From the NCBI GenBank assembly GCA_963703655.1, contig CAVPFA010000007.1:1-64000 (forward strand): a DNA stretch of 64,000 nt, written 5' to 3'. This DNA is from CAVPFA01 sp963703655 (GTDB lineage: Bacteria > Actinomycetota > Acidimicrobiia > Acidimicrobiales > Bog-793). Below are positions 48,494 to 58,592 of the stretch, piece by piece (within the stretch, counting starts at the first letter, position 1; the number at the start of each line of letters is the position of its first letter). The notes under the pieces were generated by a model. The model did not search any database. It saw only the letters and a program-made list of their open reading frames with translations, and was not told where the DNA came from. A program made the translations under genes and the position numbers.

Positions 48494-50187
48494 TCAAATC
48501 AACCAGTGACTCCTGTTTAAAGGAAGGTTCGAGGCTGGCGCCACAACTGCTTCCTTGCCATCCACATAGACTGACAAGCTCTCACGATCTACTCGCACGT
48601 CTGGGCACGCAGCGTTCCTAACCATGTCTGCCCTTCGAAGTCCCCTCACATCCCTGACGGGCAAAAGGCGACTCCCGTAAGGACCGTGCGTCAGTGCCCG
48701 ATTCTCCGTCGCCGACCTCGACACAAAGAGATGCCCCAACCGTGCCGTAGCATCCCCGTAGCCGCCGAACATTTTTCGTAGCACCATCGGCTCGACGTAT
48801 ACCGTACTCCCATTTCCCTGGCCTGTATTTGCGTAGGTCATGAAGCCGTCTTTCATAACCACCTCGGGTTTAGCACCGAACCAGGGAGGGCGCCACAGCA
48901 CAATGTCTGCAAATTTCCCCGGCTCCACCGAGCCGACATAGTCGCCGATCCCGTGCGCAATAGCGGGATTGATCGTCACCTTTGCAAGGTACCGTAGCAC
49001 CCGCTCATTATCATCCGTCGCCAAGCCTATCGGGCTCTCCCGTGCCTTCATTACGTGAGCTAACTGCCAAGTACGGCGCACTGACTCGCCCGCGCGACCC
49101 ATACCTACCGAATCAGCACCCATCATGCTAATGGCACCAGCATCGTGGAGCACATCCTCCGCCGCCATCGTCCCAGGCCGCACCCGCGACTGGGCGAACG
49201 CGACATCCTCCGCCACCCTGGGATTCATCAGGTGCACTGACATAATCATATCGAGGTGCTCCTTGACTGATGAGGCGGTGTAGGGATTAGTCGGGTTCGT
49301 AGAGGATGGAAGGACATTCGGCTTACTCACAATCTCCAGAATGTCCGGAGCGTGGCCTCCGCCCGCACCCTCTACATGATAGGCGTGAATAGTCCGACCC
49401 CCTATAGTGGCCAGCGTGTCCTCGAGGCTGACAGACTCGTTGATCGTGTCGGTGTGAATCATGACCTGCACATCGTATACGTCAGCGACGGCTAAGGTCT
49501 GATCAATCACCGCTGGGTAGGCACCAAGATCCTCATGAATCTTAAAACCGGATGCGCCCCACTCCAGCGAGTGCTCCAGTGGAGCGGAGGAACTCGATGC
49601 ACGGGCAAGGAAGGCCATATTCATGGGAAAGGCAGTCCAACTCTCGAACATTCTCTCAAGGACAAATCTAGGATTGGTACCCACGTCGAACATCAATCCA
49701 GCACCGCCCCCAATAAGGGTAGTGTCAGCCGAGGGCGAGGTCAGTCCTCCAGAATGGTTGCGCTCAGTAGGTGGACATGGGTATCTATCGCACCCGGAGT
49801 TGCGATGAGGCCCGCCGCAGGAACAATACCGGTATTCGTGTCGATAACCATGTCAACTGCGTCCTGAATATCAGGATTTCCGGCGTGACCCACACCTACA
49901 ACTCTGCCATCCTTGATTCCAATGTCGCCCTTCACCACTCCCAACACGGGATCAACAAGTAAGACAGACTTGATACAGATATCGAGGCTCGACGTGTCCC
50001 TTCGAGAGGCGTGGGCGACCATACCATTCGCGAATATCTCCCCCGCGCCGATCAGTCCTTCCTCCCCGATAGGGACTAGGTTTCTCTCCACTCGCACGAA
50101 CAGGTTCGTGTCTCCCAATCGGACAAGGTCACCTTTGTCGGGGCCATACATCATTGAGTACCAGGTACGATCAACCTTGAAGCTCAT
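48494..50187 (-). CDS. ureC: Urease alpha subunit UreC, divergent active-site flap, one frameshift
   Basis: This subunit carries the bi-nickel site. The N-terminal frame has WYSMMYGPDKGDLVRLGDTN and ends THVHLL with metal ligands H137 and H139. After a shift near 49,745 the second frame has the carbamylated-lysine segment SGFKIHEDLGAYP, VMIHTDTINES with a nickel His, and HVEGAGGGHAPD with another. The catalytic Asp is retained in GADSVGMGR. The mobile flap normally read as MVCHHLDP is here MSVHLMNP: the flap Cys is Val, and one His is Leu. Length is about 560 residues. Because of these changes, substrate should be regarded as open, though the accessory genes argue for a nickel enzyme. Confidence 0.88.
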
Positions 50188-50903
50188 TCGGCCTCCCCTT
50201 GAGCTATGAAACCTCGTGTACGCGCCCGCGCCATGGCGGCGCTTTTCACAGCAGGGTCATCGATGGAACCGTTCACCAGGTTGTGGAAGCCACGCACCAC
50301 ACGTCGACCCCCGACCTCGCGAAGTCTGACCGTACGAGTCTCTCCTGGCTCGAACCGCACTGAGGTGCCAGCGGGAACGTCGAGCCTCATTCCGAACGCA
50401 GCCTCCCGGTCAAATATTAGCCTGCGATTCGTTTCGAAAAAGTGGTAATGGGAAGTTACCTGAATCGCTCGGTCAGAGGTGTTCGAGACTGACACTTCAA
50501 CGGTCCTGGCCCCTACGTTACCCTCAATTTCGGTATCAACGCTAGCCGTACTTCCGATGCTTGTGCCTGTCACGCCGCTATCCTCGGCAGATGAGACTGG
50601 CGTCCCAACGGGAAAGTAGAGCGTGATCAGCTGAGACCCGTCCTCGAACATGGGCTCCACTTGCAACCGGTCGATCATCTCCGGGACTCCATCCATGACC
50701 TCCTCCTCGGAGAGGATCTCGTAACCGAGCGTTCTTACCTCGTCATAGCTGTTTCCGGCTCGTGCGGATTCGATTAGTTCGTCACAGATGAGAGCCACTG
50801 CTTCTGGATGGTTGAGCTTCAGCCCAGCTCCTCGTCGCTTGCGAGCGAGTTCCGCAGCGAGGAAGAGCCACAATCGATCCTTCTCGACAGGGGTTAAATG
50901 CAT
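50184..50903 (-). CDS. Fused urease gamma-beta subunit (UreAB)
   Basis: Residues 1-100 are the gamma subunit (MHLTPVEKDRLWLFLAAELA ... GLKLNHPEAVALICDELIE ... VMDGVPEMIDRLQVEPMF). Residues 130-230 are the beta subunit (RTVEVSVSNTSDRAIQVTSH ... HFFETNRRL ... GMRLDVPAGTSVRFEPGETR ... VRGFHNLVNG). A linker of some 25 residues joins them. The stop overlaps the ureC start as ATGA. Fusion of the two small subunits is known in several bacterial lineages. It is the first gene of the urease operon on this strand. Confidence 0.93.
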   Translation of the reverse strand: MHLTPVEKDRLWLFLAAELARKRRGAGLKLNHPEAVALICDELIESARAGNSYDEVRTLGYEILSEEEVMDGVPEMIDRLQVEPMFEDGSQLITLYFPVGTPVSSAEDSGVTGTSIGSTASVDTEIEGNVGARTVEVSVSNTSDRAIQVTSHYHFFETNRRLIFDREAAFGMRLDVPAGTSVRFEPGETRTVRLREVGGRRVVRGFHNLVNGSIDDPAVKSAAMARARTRGFIAQGEAE

Positions 50904-51105
50904 CTGTCAACTCCTTTGGGTCACTCAGCTCGTTCGCTGATTCGCTAAGTCCGGGCTGCGGAGCATCCTCCCTACCGAGCTATGGCGCGCAAAGTAGGAG
51001 CTGTCGTTGAGAGCCAAGATTGTTGTCCCAAACCGTCCGCCCGCTCTTGCGTTGCCGGACCCGGCGAGCTGACGCAGCATATTGCTCCCGTGGAGTGGCG
51101 GGCGA

Positions 51106-52706
51106 TCACGTGCACGCTCTGTCTCTGAAGCCTTCGGCTTCGACGCTCTGGCAGGCGACCGCAATGGCCTGTGGTGTGACCCAGGGTTGTCGAGCGTCAT
51201 CCAAGCGACCGTCCCTAAAGACTAGGATACGTGAGCAGAGCTTCCGTAAGTTCCTCTTGGTCTGAAGATTGGACGACCACTGCCGCGCCTCGCCGAGCAA
51301 TTTTCGCGCACGATCTGATGCACCTCATGCCTTGCTCCAACGTCGACTCCCTGAGTGGGTTCTGCCAACAGCAGCACCGCCGGTTCGCCTTGCAACCACT
51401 TTGCCAAGAGAATCTTCTGTTGATTGCCGCTACCGCTGAATTGCGTCAGCCGCATTCCGGCGTCGGGCGGGCGGACGTGAAACTCCTTCATGAGGGCATT
51501 TGCCCGCTGATACTCGCGATTTCGACGGAGCCACCCGACAAAATATCGCTTGAGATTTGGGAGGGTGATGTTCTCCGTCGCTGTCGCGTCAAGCCAGATC
51601 CCCTCACGGCGGCGGTCGCCGGGGACGAGAACGACGCCCTCTCGAAATGACTTGCCAGGTGACTGCCCGACCGCACGCCCACGCGACGCGGTGGCGCAAC
51701 CCCCGCGGACCGGGACCGCCCCCGCTATTAAATAGGGCACCTCCTCGTGGCCCATGCCCACAAGACCCGTCAGGCCAACGATCTCACCCTTCCTCGCCAC
51801 GAAGGATACATTTTCTGCGACCCGACCAGACAAACTCTCTACGCGCAACGCCACATCCTGCTCGCTCACGCCGGTACCCGTGCACGGACTACCTGCGACC
51901 TCCTTCTTGACAACCTGACCGAGCATCATCTCCAACAGCTGATCACGCACGCCCGATCCGTTCGAAACTGTTCCCACCTTTCGTCCATCTCGCAGAACGG
52001 TGATCCGGTCCGTAACCGCCAGCAGCTCCTCGAGCCGGTGCCCAACGAAGACGACAGCAGCTCCCATAGAGGCGACACTCCTCATCAGAGTCATCACCCG
52101 TGCCGACTCGGTCGCCGGCATGTAAGCGGTCGGTTCGTCGAGCAAGAAGCCGTTCACGTGGGCCTCACTCCGAAGCGTCCGGACAGCTCGAGCCACTGCA
52201 ACGATCGCTCTCGCAGACTGGCTAATCTCACCTGTCAGCGCCTCGGGGTCGATGTCGAGCTGAAATTCGTCAAGCAACTTGGAGCACTCGCGTCTCTCGG
52301 ATTTCCAGTTGCAAAGCCCCAGACCACGGTGTCCATAGCGCACTCCGATGCCAAGGTTGTCCATGACGCTTAACGAATCGATCAAGCCAAGGTCCTGGTG
52401 AATCACCGCAAGGCCATGCTCCTCCGGATGTCGCAACGGCAGTGCAACCGCCTCACCATCGATCGTACAGGAGCCACCAGCCTCGGGAGCATAGTACCCG
52501 GCTAGGATCTTGATCAGGGTCGACTTTCCTGAGCCGTTTTGACCTAACAGTCCGTGAATTTCTCCACCATAGAGATCTAAATCGAAGCTATCCAGAGCGT
52601 GCACGCCACCGAACCGTTTGTTGAGATTCCGGATACCCAGTACCACCTCGGAAGGCCGTCCAACCTGCGCTGGAACCTCCGTGCCCACAGGCTGCTCCGC
52701 ACTCAC
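51106..52706 (-). CDS. ABC sugar-type importer ATPase (RbsA/MglA type), one frameshift
   Basis: The protein has two fused nucleotide-binding domains. The first has Walker A GLLGQNGSGKSTLIKILAG, the signature-like EISQSARAIVAVARA and Walker B FLLDEPTAYM. The second has a degenerate P-loop (LTGLVGMGHEEVPYL), a signature FSGSGNQQKILLAKWL and LLLAEPTQGVDVGARHE. The start is GTG 52706 because it overlaps the permease stop as GTGA. Near 51,300 a shift is needed to join RENCSARRG to LCSRILVFRDGRLDDARQPW; the corrected stop is 51106. It belongs to a binding protein-permease-ATPase operon that precedes ureAB by 203 bases. Confidence 0.85.
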
Positions 52707-53704
52707 TGCGTTCGCTTCCCCCACGCCCTGGCAGCGCCGAGGGCCACGATCAGAGCCAGTCCGTTGAACAGTTCCGCCACCCACGTCGATGCCCCGTACA
52801 ACTCGAGCCCGGTTACGCCAACCGCCAGCAAGTACAGTCCGATCATCGCGCCAACGGCGTTAAAGCGCCCAATGTAGATCGTGCTCGCACCCAGAAATGC
52901 TGCGGCAAAAGGCTGAAGCAGATACTGGGGAGGACTGCTGGGGTCAAACGCGCCCACCACGCCAGCCAGGACCACGCCGGCTAGGGCGCTAATAACCGCG
53001 CTGACCACGAAAGCTCCAGTACGAATTCTGTTGACCGGCACGCCAGCCAGGCGGGCAGCGTCCCGATTGCCCCCGACGAAGAGCAGCTGACGCCCAACGG
53101 GGGTCAGCTCGAAAACGTAGAATAGGGCTAGAACAAGCGCCCAACCGTAAAAGGTCGAGATATAAAGCCCGCCGAACGTTCTCTCAGTGATATTCGCGAG
53201 GGACGCCGGAAAGCCGCTTATCACCTGGGTGCTTGTGATCCCATACGCCGCCCCCTCAAGCGCCGTCAAGCTCCCCAACGTCGTGATAAACGCACTCATT
53301 CCAAAACGCACGACGAGAAGCGCGTTGACGCCGCCGATAAATACGCCAATGCCCAGTACCGCAAGGATCACCACCAAAAGCGGGACCCCGTGCAGCAGAA
53401 ACTCACCAGAAGCAGCGGCACTTACGCCCATGACTCCAGCGATCGATAGGTCGAAATCCCCCGAGCGCAACACAATAGTCTCGGCCAAGGCTAAGAGCAG
53501 TAACACCCCCTGCGAATTTAGTATCACGGTGAAGTTGCCGACGCTGAAAAAGGTATGTGGCAGTGCTAGCGAGAACCCAATCACCATAAGCAGCAACACG
53601 CCGACTAGACCGAATCGCCCCATCGCTACGAGCACACCGCTGAGACGCGCTCGCATCGCTGTAGCGGGCCCTTGTTTGAGCCCATCCGGCATGTTGCTAA
53701 TCAA
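52703..53704 (-). CDS. ABC sugar-type importer permease (RbsC type)
   Basis: The 333-residue integral membrane protein has about eight to ten hydrophobic segments, beginning GLVGVLLLMVIGFSLALPHT. It shows the BPD_transp_2 core: RSGDFDLSIAGVMGVSAAAS, then FGMSAFITTLGSLTALEG and GRQLLFVGGNRDAARLAGVP with VNRIRTGAFVVSAVISALAG, the loop that contacts the ATPase. The frame is intact. Family members import pentoses, nucleosides and similar small molecules. Confidence 0.92.
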   Translation of the reverse strand: MISNMPDGLKQGPATAMRARLSGVLVAMGRFGLVGVLLLMVIGFSLALPHTFFSVGNFTVILNSQGVLLLLALAETIVLRSGDFDLSIAGVMGVSAAASGEFLLHGVPLLVVILAVLGIGVFIGGVNALLVVRFGMSAFITTLGSLTALEGAAYGITSTQVISGFPASLANITERTFGGLYISTFYGWALVLALFYVFELTPVGRQLLFVGGNRDAARLAGVPVNRIRTGAFVVSAVISALAGVVLAGVVGAFDPSSPPQYLLQPFAAAFLGASTIYIGRFNAVGAMIGLYLLAVGVTGLELYGASTWVAELFNGLALIVALGAARAWGKRTQ

Positions 53705-53843
53705 TCAGTTCCGCTCCTGCCCACTAAGCGGGCGAACATGGCGCATCAAACCGATGACCGCCCTACCTGGCCTCTCTTTCCAACACAAGACCGCTCACAA
53801 CCAACCCCCCGCGAGCGATCCTGGAACAACGCTAAGGCACTTA

Positions 53844-55009
53844 CTAGTTACCCCATACGGGCCCGTAGATCGTCTTCGGGTTACTAAAGGCCTTGAACAG
53901 ATGACTATCGTTTGTGCCCGCGTTCGCCTTCGTGATCAGCTGCGATGGGACCATCGTGTCGGCGACCGGAAGCCTGGGCAATCCGAGCATTCCGCGCTCC
54001 GCTGCGTTAATGAGGAGCCACCCCACCCACTGACCCGGGGAAACGAGATGTCTCCGATCAAGGAGGTGTGGCGACTACGAAGAGAGCTGAGCTGAGCTGC
54101 TACCCCGTCGTGGGCCACGATCTTAACGGACGGATCGACCTGGTTCACCGCATCCTGCGCATAGGGCTCAACCTCGTCGAATACGGGAAAGATCGCCTTG
54201 ATCTGCGGATGCGCCCGCAACATTGTCGCTATTTGCGGTTCCACCGACGTCGCCAAGGTGGCCTCATCGAGAGACCCGACGAAGGTGGCGCAGGAAGGGC
54301 ACAGCTTGGCCGCCTGCGCCTGCGCGCCATGAATAAGATCGTTGTGGTCGGTCAACGTGGTGATTCCGTAGATGCCAATGTCCGAGCGGCAACTCGTTGT
54401 ATCGAGGAGCAGATCGGTTGCTACCGCCCCATCATTCGTAAAGTTACCGGTCACGTGTGCATACACTCCCGGATACAGCGCATCGTGCGGGTCGCCATTC
54501 ATAAGGTCAATTAACTTGATATGCGCTGCAACTGCCGACTTTAGCGGTGTCGAAACCAGCTGCCACGGAATAGCGTACGTGATGATCACCGAGGCATGCT
54601 GGGCCACCGCCTCGGCCAGCCCAGAATCCCAGGACGTTACGGTGGCCTGTCCGTCGAACGTGGTTGGCCTTAGTCCGGCGAATTTTGCGGCCGCGGTGAA
54701 ACCCTGTGCTGTCGCAGACAGAAGAGGATTCACCAAAGGAAGAATCAGCCACACCGACTTCCCATGGTTCTTTGCGATGTCGATCTTCGGCCCGGGCGAC
54801 GGCACCACCGGAACTTTTGTGGCCTTCGCTACTCCAGCCGCTGCTGCCGTGACACATCTCGACGCGGCCAAGGATCCAGGACTATTATTGTTAGTGGTGG
54901 CAGTGGTGCCACCAGTCCACGCGGTTAACGCGAGGACCCCTACAACTAGAGATACAACTACACTGACGTAGCCAATGATCTTGCGGACGCTCGCCTGGCG
55001 AGATTTCAT
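53844..55009 (-). CDS. ABC importer periplasmic binding protein (RbsB-like), one frameshift
   Basis: The ATG at 55009 follows GGGGAGG at a spacing of 5. The signal sequence SVRKIIGYVSVVVSLVVGVL precedes a two-lobed binding-protein fold: GKSVWLILPLVNPLLSATAQ, TSWDSGLAEAVAQHASVIIT, LIDLMNGDPHDALYPGVYAH, GALSADEV-like features are absent, and TMLRAHPQIKAIFPVFDEV. A shift near 54,040 moves to the frame ending INAAERGMLGLPRLPVADTM and the stop at 53844. It leads the operon whose permease and ATPase follow directly. The ligand is not predicted; its position before urease makes a urea-generating compound a reasonable guess. Confidence 0.83.
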
Positions 55010-55097
55010 ACTGGCCTCCCCCTCTGATTTTATACTATCTCTCTCCATTTGATTCTCTCAGCTTATGACTATGGTGCCGAGTTCTGGCCTCTCGGTC

Positions 55098-56438
55098 TTA
55101 GGCCTCGTACGGAATGAGGCATTCGTTGCTGAGTGGCATGCGGTCGTCCTTTTCCGACGACAAGGCCGACGTGATGAATCTAAGCGATCCATCGGCTCCG
55201 CCGGCATAGGTATACCCTGCCTTCTTTACCCCTCCTTGATATACCGCGTTTAAGTTGCTTCGATCCTGAAGAGATGCGATGTCATCGATCGGGTTCACGT
55301 CCAGCACAAGGAAGTCGGCAAGCTTTCCGGGTTGTAACGTACCGAGGCTTTTCGAGAGTCCTGCTGCCACCGAACCGTTTCGGGTAGCGGCGATGATGGC
55401 GTCCATTGGAGTCATGCCGTACCTAACCATGGTCTCCAGCTCAAGCGCGATTCCTCGCTGCGGGTTGAAAGCATGCCCAGAGTCGCTGCCGACGACCATC
55501 GGTATCTTGGCATCAAGCGCCATTTGGAAACTCGCGATATGTGAATCGAGATCTTTGACCATAGCGTCAACGACCCAGTCTGGAAATCCAACCTCCCGCC
55601 CTTTGTGCACATACAAATACAAAACGGAGAGCGTAGGATCGAAGATAGTCCCAAAGTCGCGCATCAGTTTGACACCCTCCTCATCAAGGAAGGACCCATG
55701 CTCAAGAGTCGTCACACCGGCGCGAACCGCGTTCTTGATGCTGTCTGTGGTCATGGCGTGTGCGGCGACCCGGACGTGATTACGACGGGCCTCATAAACC
55801 GCGGCCGACATCTCTTCTTCGGACATCGTCAGCCTGTGCGTACCGGCAAAGGGAGAGATACCGGCACCGCTGGCCGAGACCTTGATGCACTTCGTGCCAT
55901 ATTTGATTTGCTCGCGAACGGCCTTACGTACCTCCCACTCTCCATCTACTATATCGCCGAGAGAGTATTCGTTTTTAACCCAGTGACCATAGGCGTCCGA
56001 GAGTCCGCCTGTACTCGACAGGATCCGGCCGCCCGGAACTAAACGAGGTCCGGTCAGGACACCCTTTTGAATGAGCTTCGACGTCGACACAGACACCTGG
56101 CCTCGACTTCCAACCTCGCGAGCGGAGGTAAAGCCCGATTCGAGGAGGGTCTGTGAGTTCTTCGCGTGGTAGAGAGTGCTTTCCTCGATTGGCCGTCGGA
56201 GGTCATAGTCCTCCCAGCATGTCACTTCTTCGTAAACGCCATGAAAGTGACAATCGATCATCCCTGGCATGACAAATTTGCCATCCAGATCAATCTCTCT
56301 ATCGTCGTTACCCGCCCGGATCGAGTCGATGCTTCCCACTGATTCAATTCGTCCGTCCACGACAGAGAAGGCGCTCCGCTCGACCGGATCCCCACCGGTG
56401 CCATCGATGAACGTCGAGCCGCTATAGATGATTCGCAT
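55098..56438 (-). CDS. Amidohydrolase (second copy, imidazolonepropionase/prolidase-like)
   Basis: The start MRIIYSGSTFIDGTGGDPVE at 56438 fits the family; the 73 codons upstream are in-frame run-on over the GntR gene region. HxH lies in GKFVMPGMIDCHFHG, the metal-bridging lysine in GTKCIKVSASGA, the His residues in VRVAAHAMTTDS and TTLEHGSF, and the Asp in VVGSDSGHAFN. The C-terminal LGTLQPGKLADFLVLDVNPI is as in the 41709 copy. It is transcribed away from a GntR gene; its ATG lies 17 bases from a 25-base palindrome, so it is likely repressed by that regulator. Confidence 0.92.
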   Translation of the reverse strand: MRIIYSGSTFIDGTGGDPVERSAFSVVDGRIESVGSIDSIRAGNDDREIDLDGKFVMPGMIDCHFHGVYEEVTCWEDYDLRRPIEESTLYHAKNSQTLLESGFTSAREVGSRGQVSVSTSKLIQKGVLTGPRLVPGGRILSSTGGLSDAYGHWVKNEYSLGDIVDGEWEVRKAVREQIKYGTKCIKVSASGAGISPFAGTHRLTMSEEEMSAAVYEARRNHVRVAAHAMTTDSIKNAVRAGVTTLEHGSFLDEEGVKLMRDFGTIFDPTLSVLYLYVHKGREVGFPDWVVDAMVKDLDSHIASFQMALDAKIPMVVGSDSGHAFNPQRGIALELETMVRYGMTPMDAIIAATRNGSVAAGLSKSLGTLQPGKLADFLVLDVNPIDDIASLQDRSNLNAVYQGGVKKAGYTYAGGADGSLRFITSALSSEKDDRMPLSNECLIPYEA

Positions 56439-56454
56439 CGTCAGGCCGTCGCCG

Positions 56455-56479
56455 CACACCGTGTACAGTACACGGTGTG
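56455..56479. promoter_or_regulatory. Perfect palindrome between divergent genes, probable GntR operator
   Basis: Arms CACACCGTGTAC (56455-56466) and GTACACGGTGTG (56468-56479) are exact reverse complements around a single A at 56467. The site sits 17 bases from the amidohydrolase ATG and just upstream of the GntR frame. Both its symmetry and its position fit an autoregulated operator. Confidence 0.75.
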
Positions 56480-56531
56480 CCTGAGAACCGCAAGCAAAAC
56501 CGCGGCAGCCATCCCTGGGCATGACGGCACG

Positions 56532-57207
56532 GTGAACCAACCAGATGCACTGAACAGGATCCGGCGTGACCGGGCAAACCTCGCCGACGAGGCCTACGCC
56601 CAGCTCGTGGCAGCGGTGACGTCGGGGGCTTTGCAGGCCGGCTACCCGCTCGTCCAAGAACGCCTGGCCGAGCAGCTCAACATCAGTCGGACCCCAGTCA
56701 GGGACGCTCTCCAGCGCCTTGAGCGCGAGGGCATCATCGAACCAGCAGGTCGTCGCGGCTACGTGCTTCGAGCGCTGTCAACGACAGACATCGAGCATTT
56801 CTACGAGGCCAGAGAAGCAGTCGAGAGCTATGCCGCGCGTCAGGCCACGGAAGCCGGCAAGGCTGCCGTCGCCCACGTCGAGGATGCACTCGACGCGCGC
56901 AGCGACAATGCCCTGGGAAACCCAGCAACAGGCCTTCGAGGTCAACCGCCTCTTCCATCGTGCGGTGGTTGAAGCCACGAATAATCGCTACCTGATCGGG
57001 TTCTTCGACAATGTTTGGGGTAGCAGCAACACGCTGCGAGTGTGGGCGCACTTCTACGCGGCACAACCGCACACCTCCGACGACGTCGTTACCGCCCATA
57101 TCGACGTTCTCGTCGCGTTGCGCGGCGGCTCCGGTGTCGCGGCCTCCGACGTGATGGCGGAGCACATCCGCGCGGGCTACCGGCATCATTTCGGCCTCGA
57201 CTCTTGA
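56532..57207 (+). CDS. FadR/VanR-type GntR transcriptional regulator, one frameshift
   Basis: The winged helix reads ADEAYAQLVAAVTSGALQAG then YPLVQERLAEQLNISRTPVR and DALQRLEREGIIEPAGRRGY. The FCD ligand domain begins STTDIEHFYEAREAVESYAA. A shift near 56,915 is needed: ETQQQAFEVNRLFHRAVVEA, TNNRYLIGFFDNVWG and EHIRAGYRHHFGLDS are in another frame to 57207. The GTG at 56532 (NQPDALNRIRRDRANLADEA) is preferred to the GTG at 56475 because the latter lies inside the palindrome. The metal-binding His residues of the FCD domain (FHRAV, TAHIDV) are present. Confidence 0.87.
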
Positions 57208-57267
57208 ACCGCCCTCACTCTAGGCGCTCATCCACGGTTCCTTGCCAGTCAAAGATTTCAGGAGTAC

Positions 57268-57282
57268 TGTATACGGTATACA
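57268..57282. promoter_or_regulatory. Second palindrome upstream of the P450, probable GntR operator
   Basis: TGTATAC, G, GTATACA is a perfect 7+1+7 palindrome at 57268-57282. Aligned on the centre, five of seven bases per arm match the operator at 56455. It lies 60 bases after the GntR stop and about 95 bases before the preferred P450 start. Confidence 0.6.
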
Positions 57283-57377
57283 TGACTCGTCGTGTGCTGG
57301 CCCCGGCGCATGACCAGTTGCCCGGATCTCGTCGGCGACGCTGCTCTGAGTCGAACTGGCGCTGGAGGTGGGGAGGA

Positions 57378-58592
57378 GTGTCGCTGCCGTCACAGGATTT
57401 CGACTATCTCGGGAAAGCGCTCGACGACGTCTTCACGAGCTACGGAAAGCTGCGGGCTGAGTGTCCGGTCGGCTGGAGCGATAGGTACGGAGGGTTCTGG
57501 TTCCTCGCTAAGTATGACGACATCTGGGCCGCTGAGCAGGATCCCGACTCCTTCTCGGTGGCACCGGGAATGCTGTTTCCCTCCCTCGGCAACGAACGAC
57601 CCCTCATCCCGCTCGACATCGATCCACCTCAGCTCCAACGCTACCGTCGCATGCTCCTCCCGGCATTCACTGCCAGCCGGATGGAGCGCCTCGAGCCGTA
57701 CGTTCGTAGCATCGCCAACGAACTGATCGACCAACTCGCCGGCAAAGAAGTGTTTGACGCCAGCCTCGAGTACGCGCGGTTGCTTTCCATGATCGTCTTC
57801 GGGGAAATGGCAGGATTGCCGAGAGCAGACAACGACAGATTCCAGTCCTGGGTGGAGCGGACCCTCTACGGAAGAACGGAGGATCCCGACGACGCGGCGG
57901 CTGCCGCGAAAGAGGTCGAGACCTACTTCCGAGAGCTTCGAAGGGACCGGCTGACCAGCGACCGGAAGGACGATTTGATCGGCAGGCTCCTCCAATCAGA
58001 CGCGGACGGTCGGGTCCTGGGCGAGGACGAGTTCGCCGACTACTGCCTCCTGCTGCTCATCGCCGGTCTTGAGACGTCTGCATGGTCCATCCGATCCGCC
58101 CTTTGGCACCTCGCCCAACACCCCGAGGATCGTCGCCGACTCGTCACCTCCCCGGAGCTGATTGTCCCCGCGACCGAGGAGTTCCTCCGTTGCATGGCGC
58201 CCGTGCAGGGCATGGCTAGGACAGTGAAACGAGAGATCGAGGTCCGAGGACAACGCATTCCAGCCGGAGAGCGGGTCGTGCTGATGTTCGGGTCAGCGAA
58301 CCGTGACGAAGAGGTGTTCGAGACTGCCGATCAAGTGGTGATAGACCGGCGCGAGAATCCTCACCTGGCATTTGGCGTTGGCGCGCACCGTTGCCTCGGC
58401 TCGAACCTGGGCCGGCGGGAGGTTCGGATCGGGCTCGAGGAACTATTGCAGCGGGTACCAGACTTCGAGCTGGTGGACACCGATACCCCGTGGTGGGGCA
58501 TCGGGCCACTTCGCCTTCGGCAGCCTTCGGCCGGCGCGGCGAATCCAGGTATCCGCTCGGCGAACGGCTCCAGAGGAGGCGAGGATCGATGA
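57378..58592 (+). CDS. Cytochrome P450
   Basis: This is a class I bacterial P450 of 404 residues if the GTG at 57378 is used; that start follows GGAGGTGGGGAGGA, while the upstream ATG (57282) overlaps the palindrome and lacks a ribosome site. The I-helix oxygen-activation motif is IAGLETSAW (Glu-Thr), the K-helix ExxR is EEFLR, and the heme loop is AFGVGAHRCLGSNLGR with Cys339. The substrate-binding part opens DFDYLGKALDDVFTSYGKLR. The stop overlaps the ferredoxin start as ATGA, so the pair is a functional unit. Substrate is unknown; similar pairs hydroxylate terpenoids, steroids and aromatic compounds. Confidence 0.93.
   Translation: MSLPSQDFDYLGKALDDVFTSYGKLRAECPVGWSDRYGGFWFLAKYDDIWAAEQDPDSFSVAPGMLFPSLGNERPLIPLDIDPPQLQRYRRMLLPAFTASRMERLEPYVRSIANELIDQLAGKEVFDASLEYARLLSMIVFGEMAGLPRADNDRFQSWVERTLYGRTEDPDDAAAAAKEVETYFRELRRDRLTSDRKDDLIGRLLQSDADGRVLGEDEFADYCLLLLIAGLETSAWSIRSALWHLAQHPEDRRRLVTSPELIVPATEEFLRCMAPVQGMARTVKREIEVRGQRIPAGERVVLMFGSANRDEEVFETADQVVIDRRENPHLAFGVGAHRCLGSNLGRREVRIGLEELLQRVPDFELVDTDTPWWGIGPLRLRQPSAGAANPGIRSANGSRGGEDR

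Noticed and set aside
55098..56657. Amidohydrolase start at 56657
   Set aside because: The upstream codons read through the palindrome and into the GntR gene; family similarity starts at MRIIYSGSTF (56438).
57042..57377. Extended N-terminus of the P450 from 57042
   Set aside because: The extension is Arg-rich antisense-like sequence over the GntR gene, and a strong ribosome site precedes the GTG at 57378.
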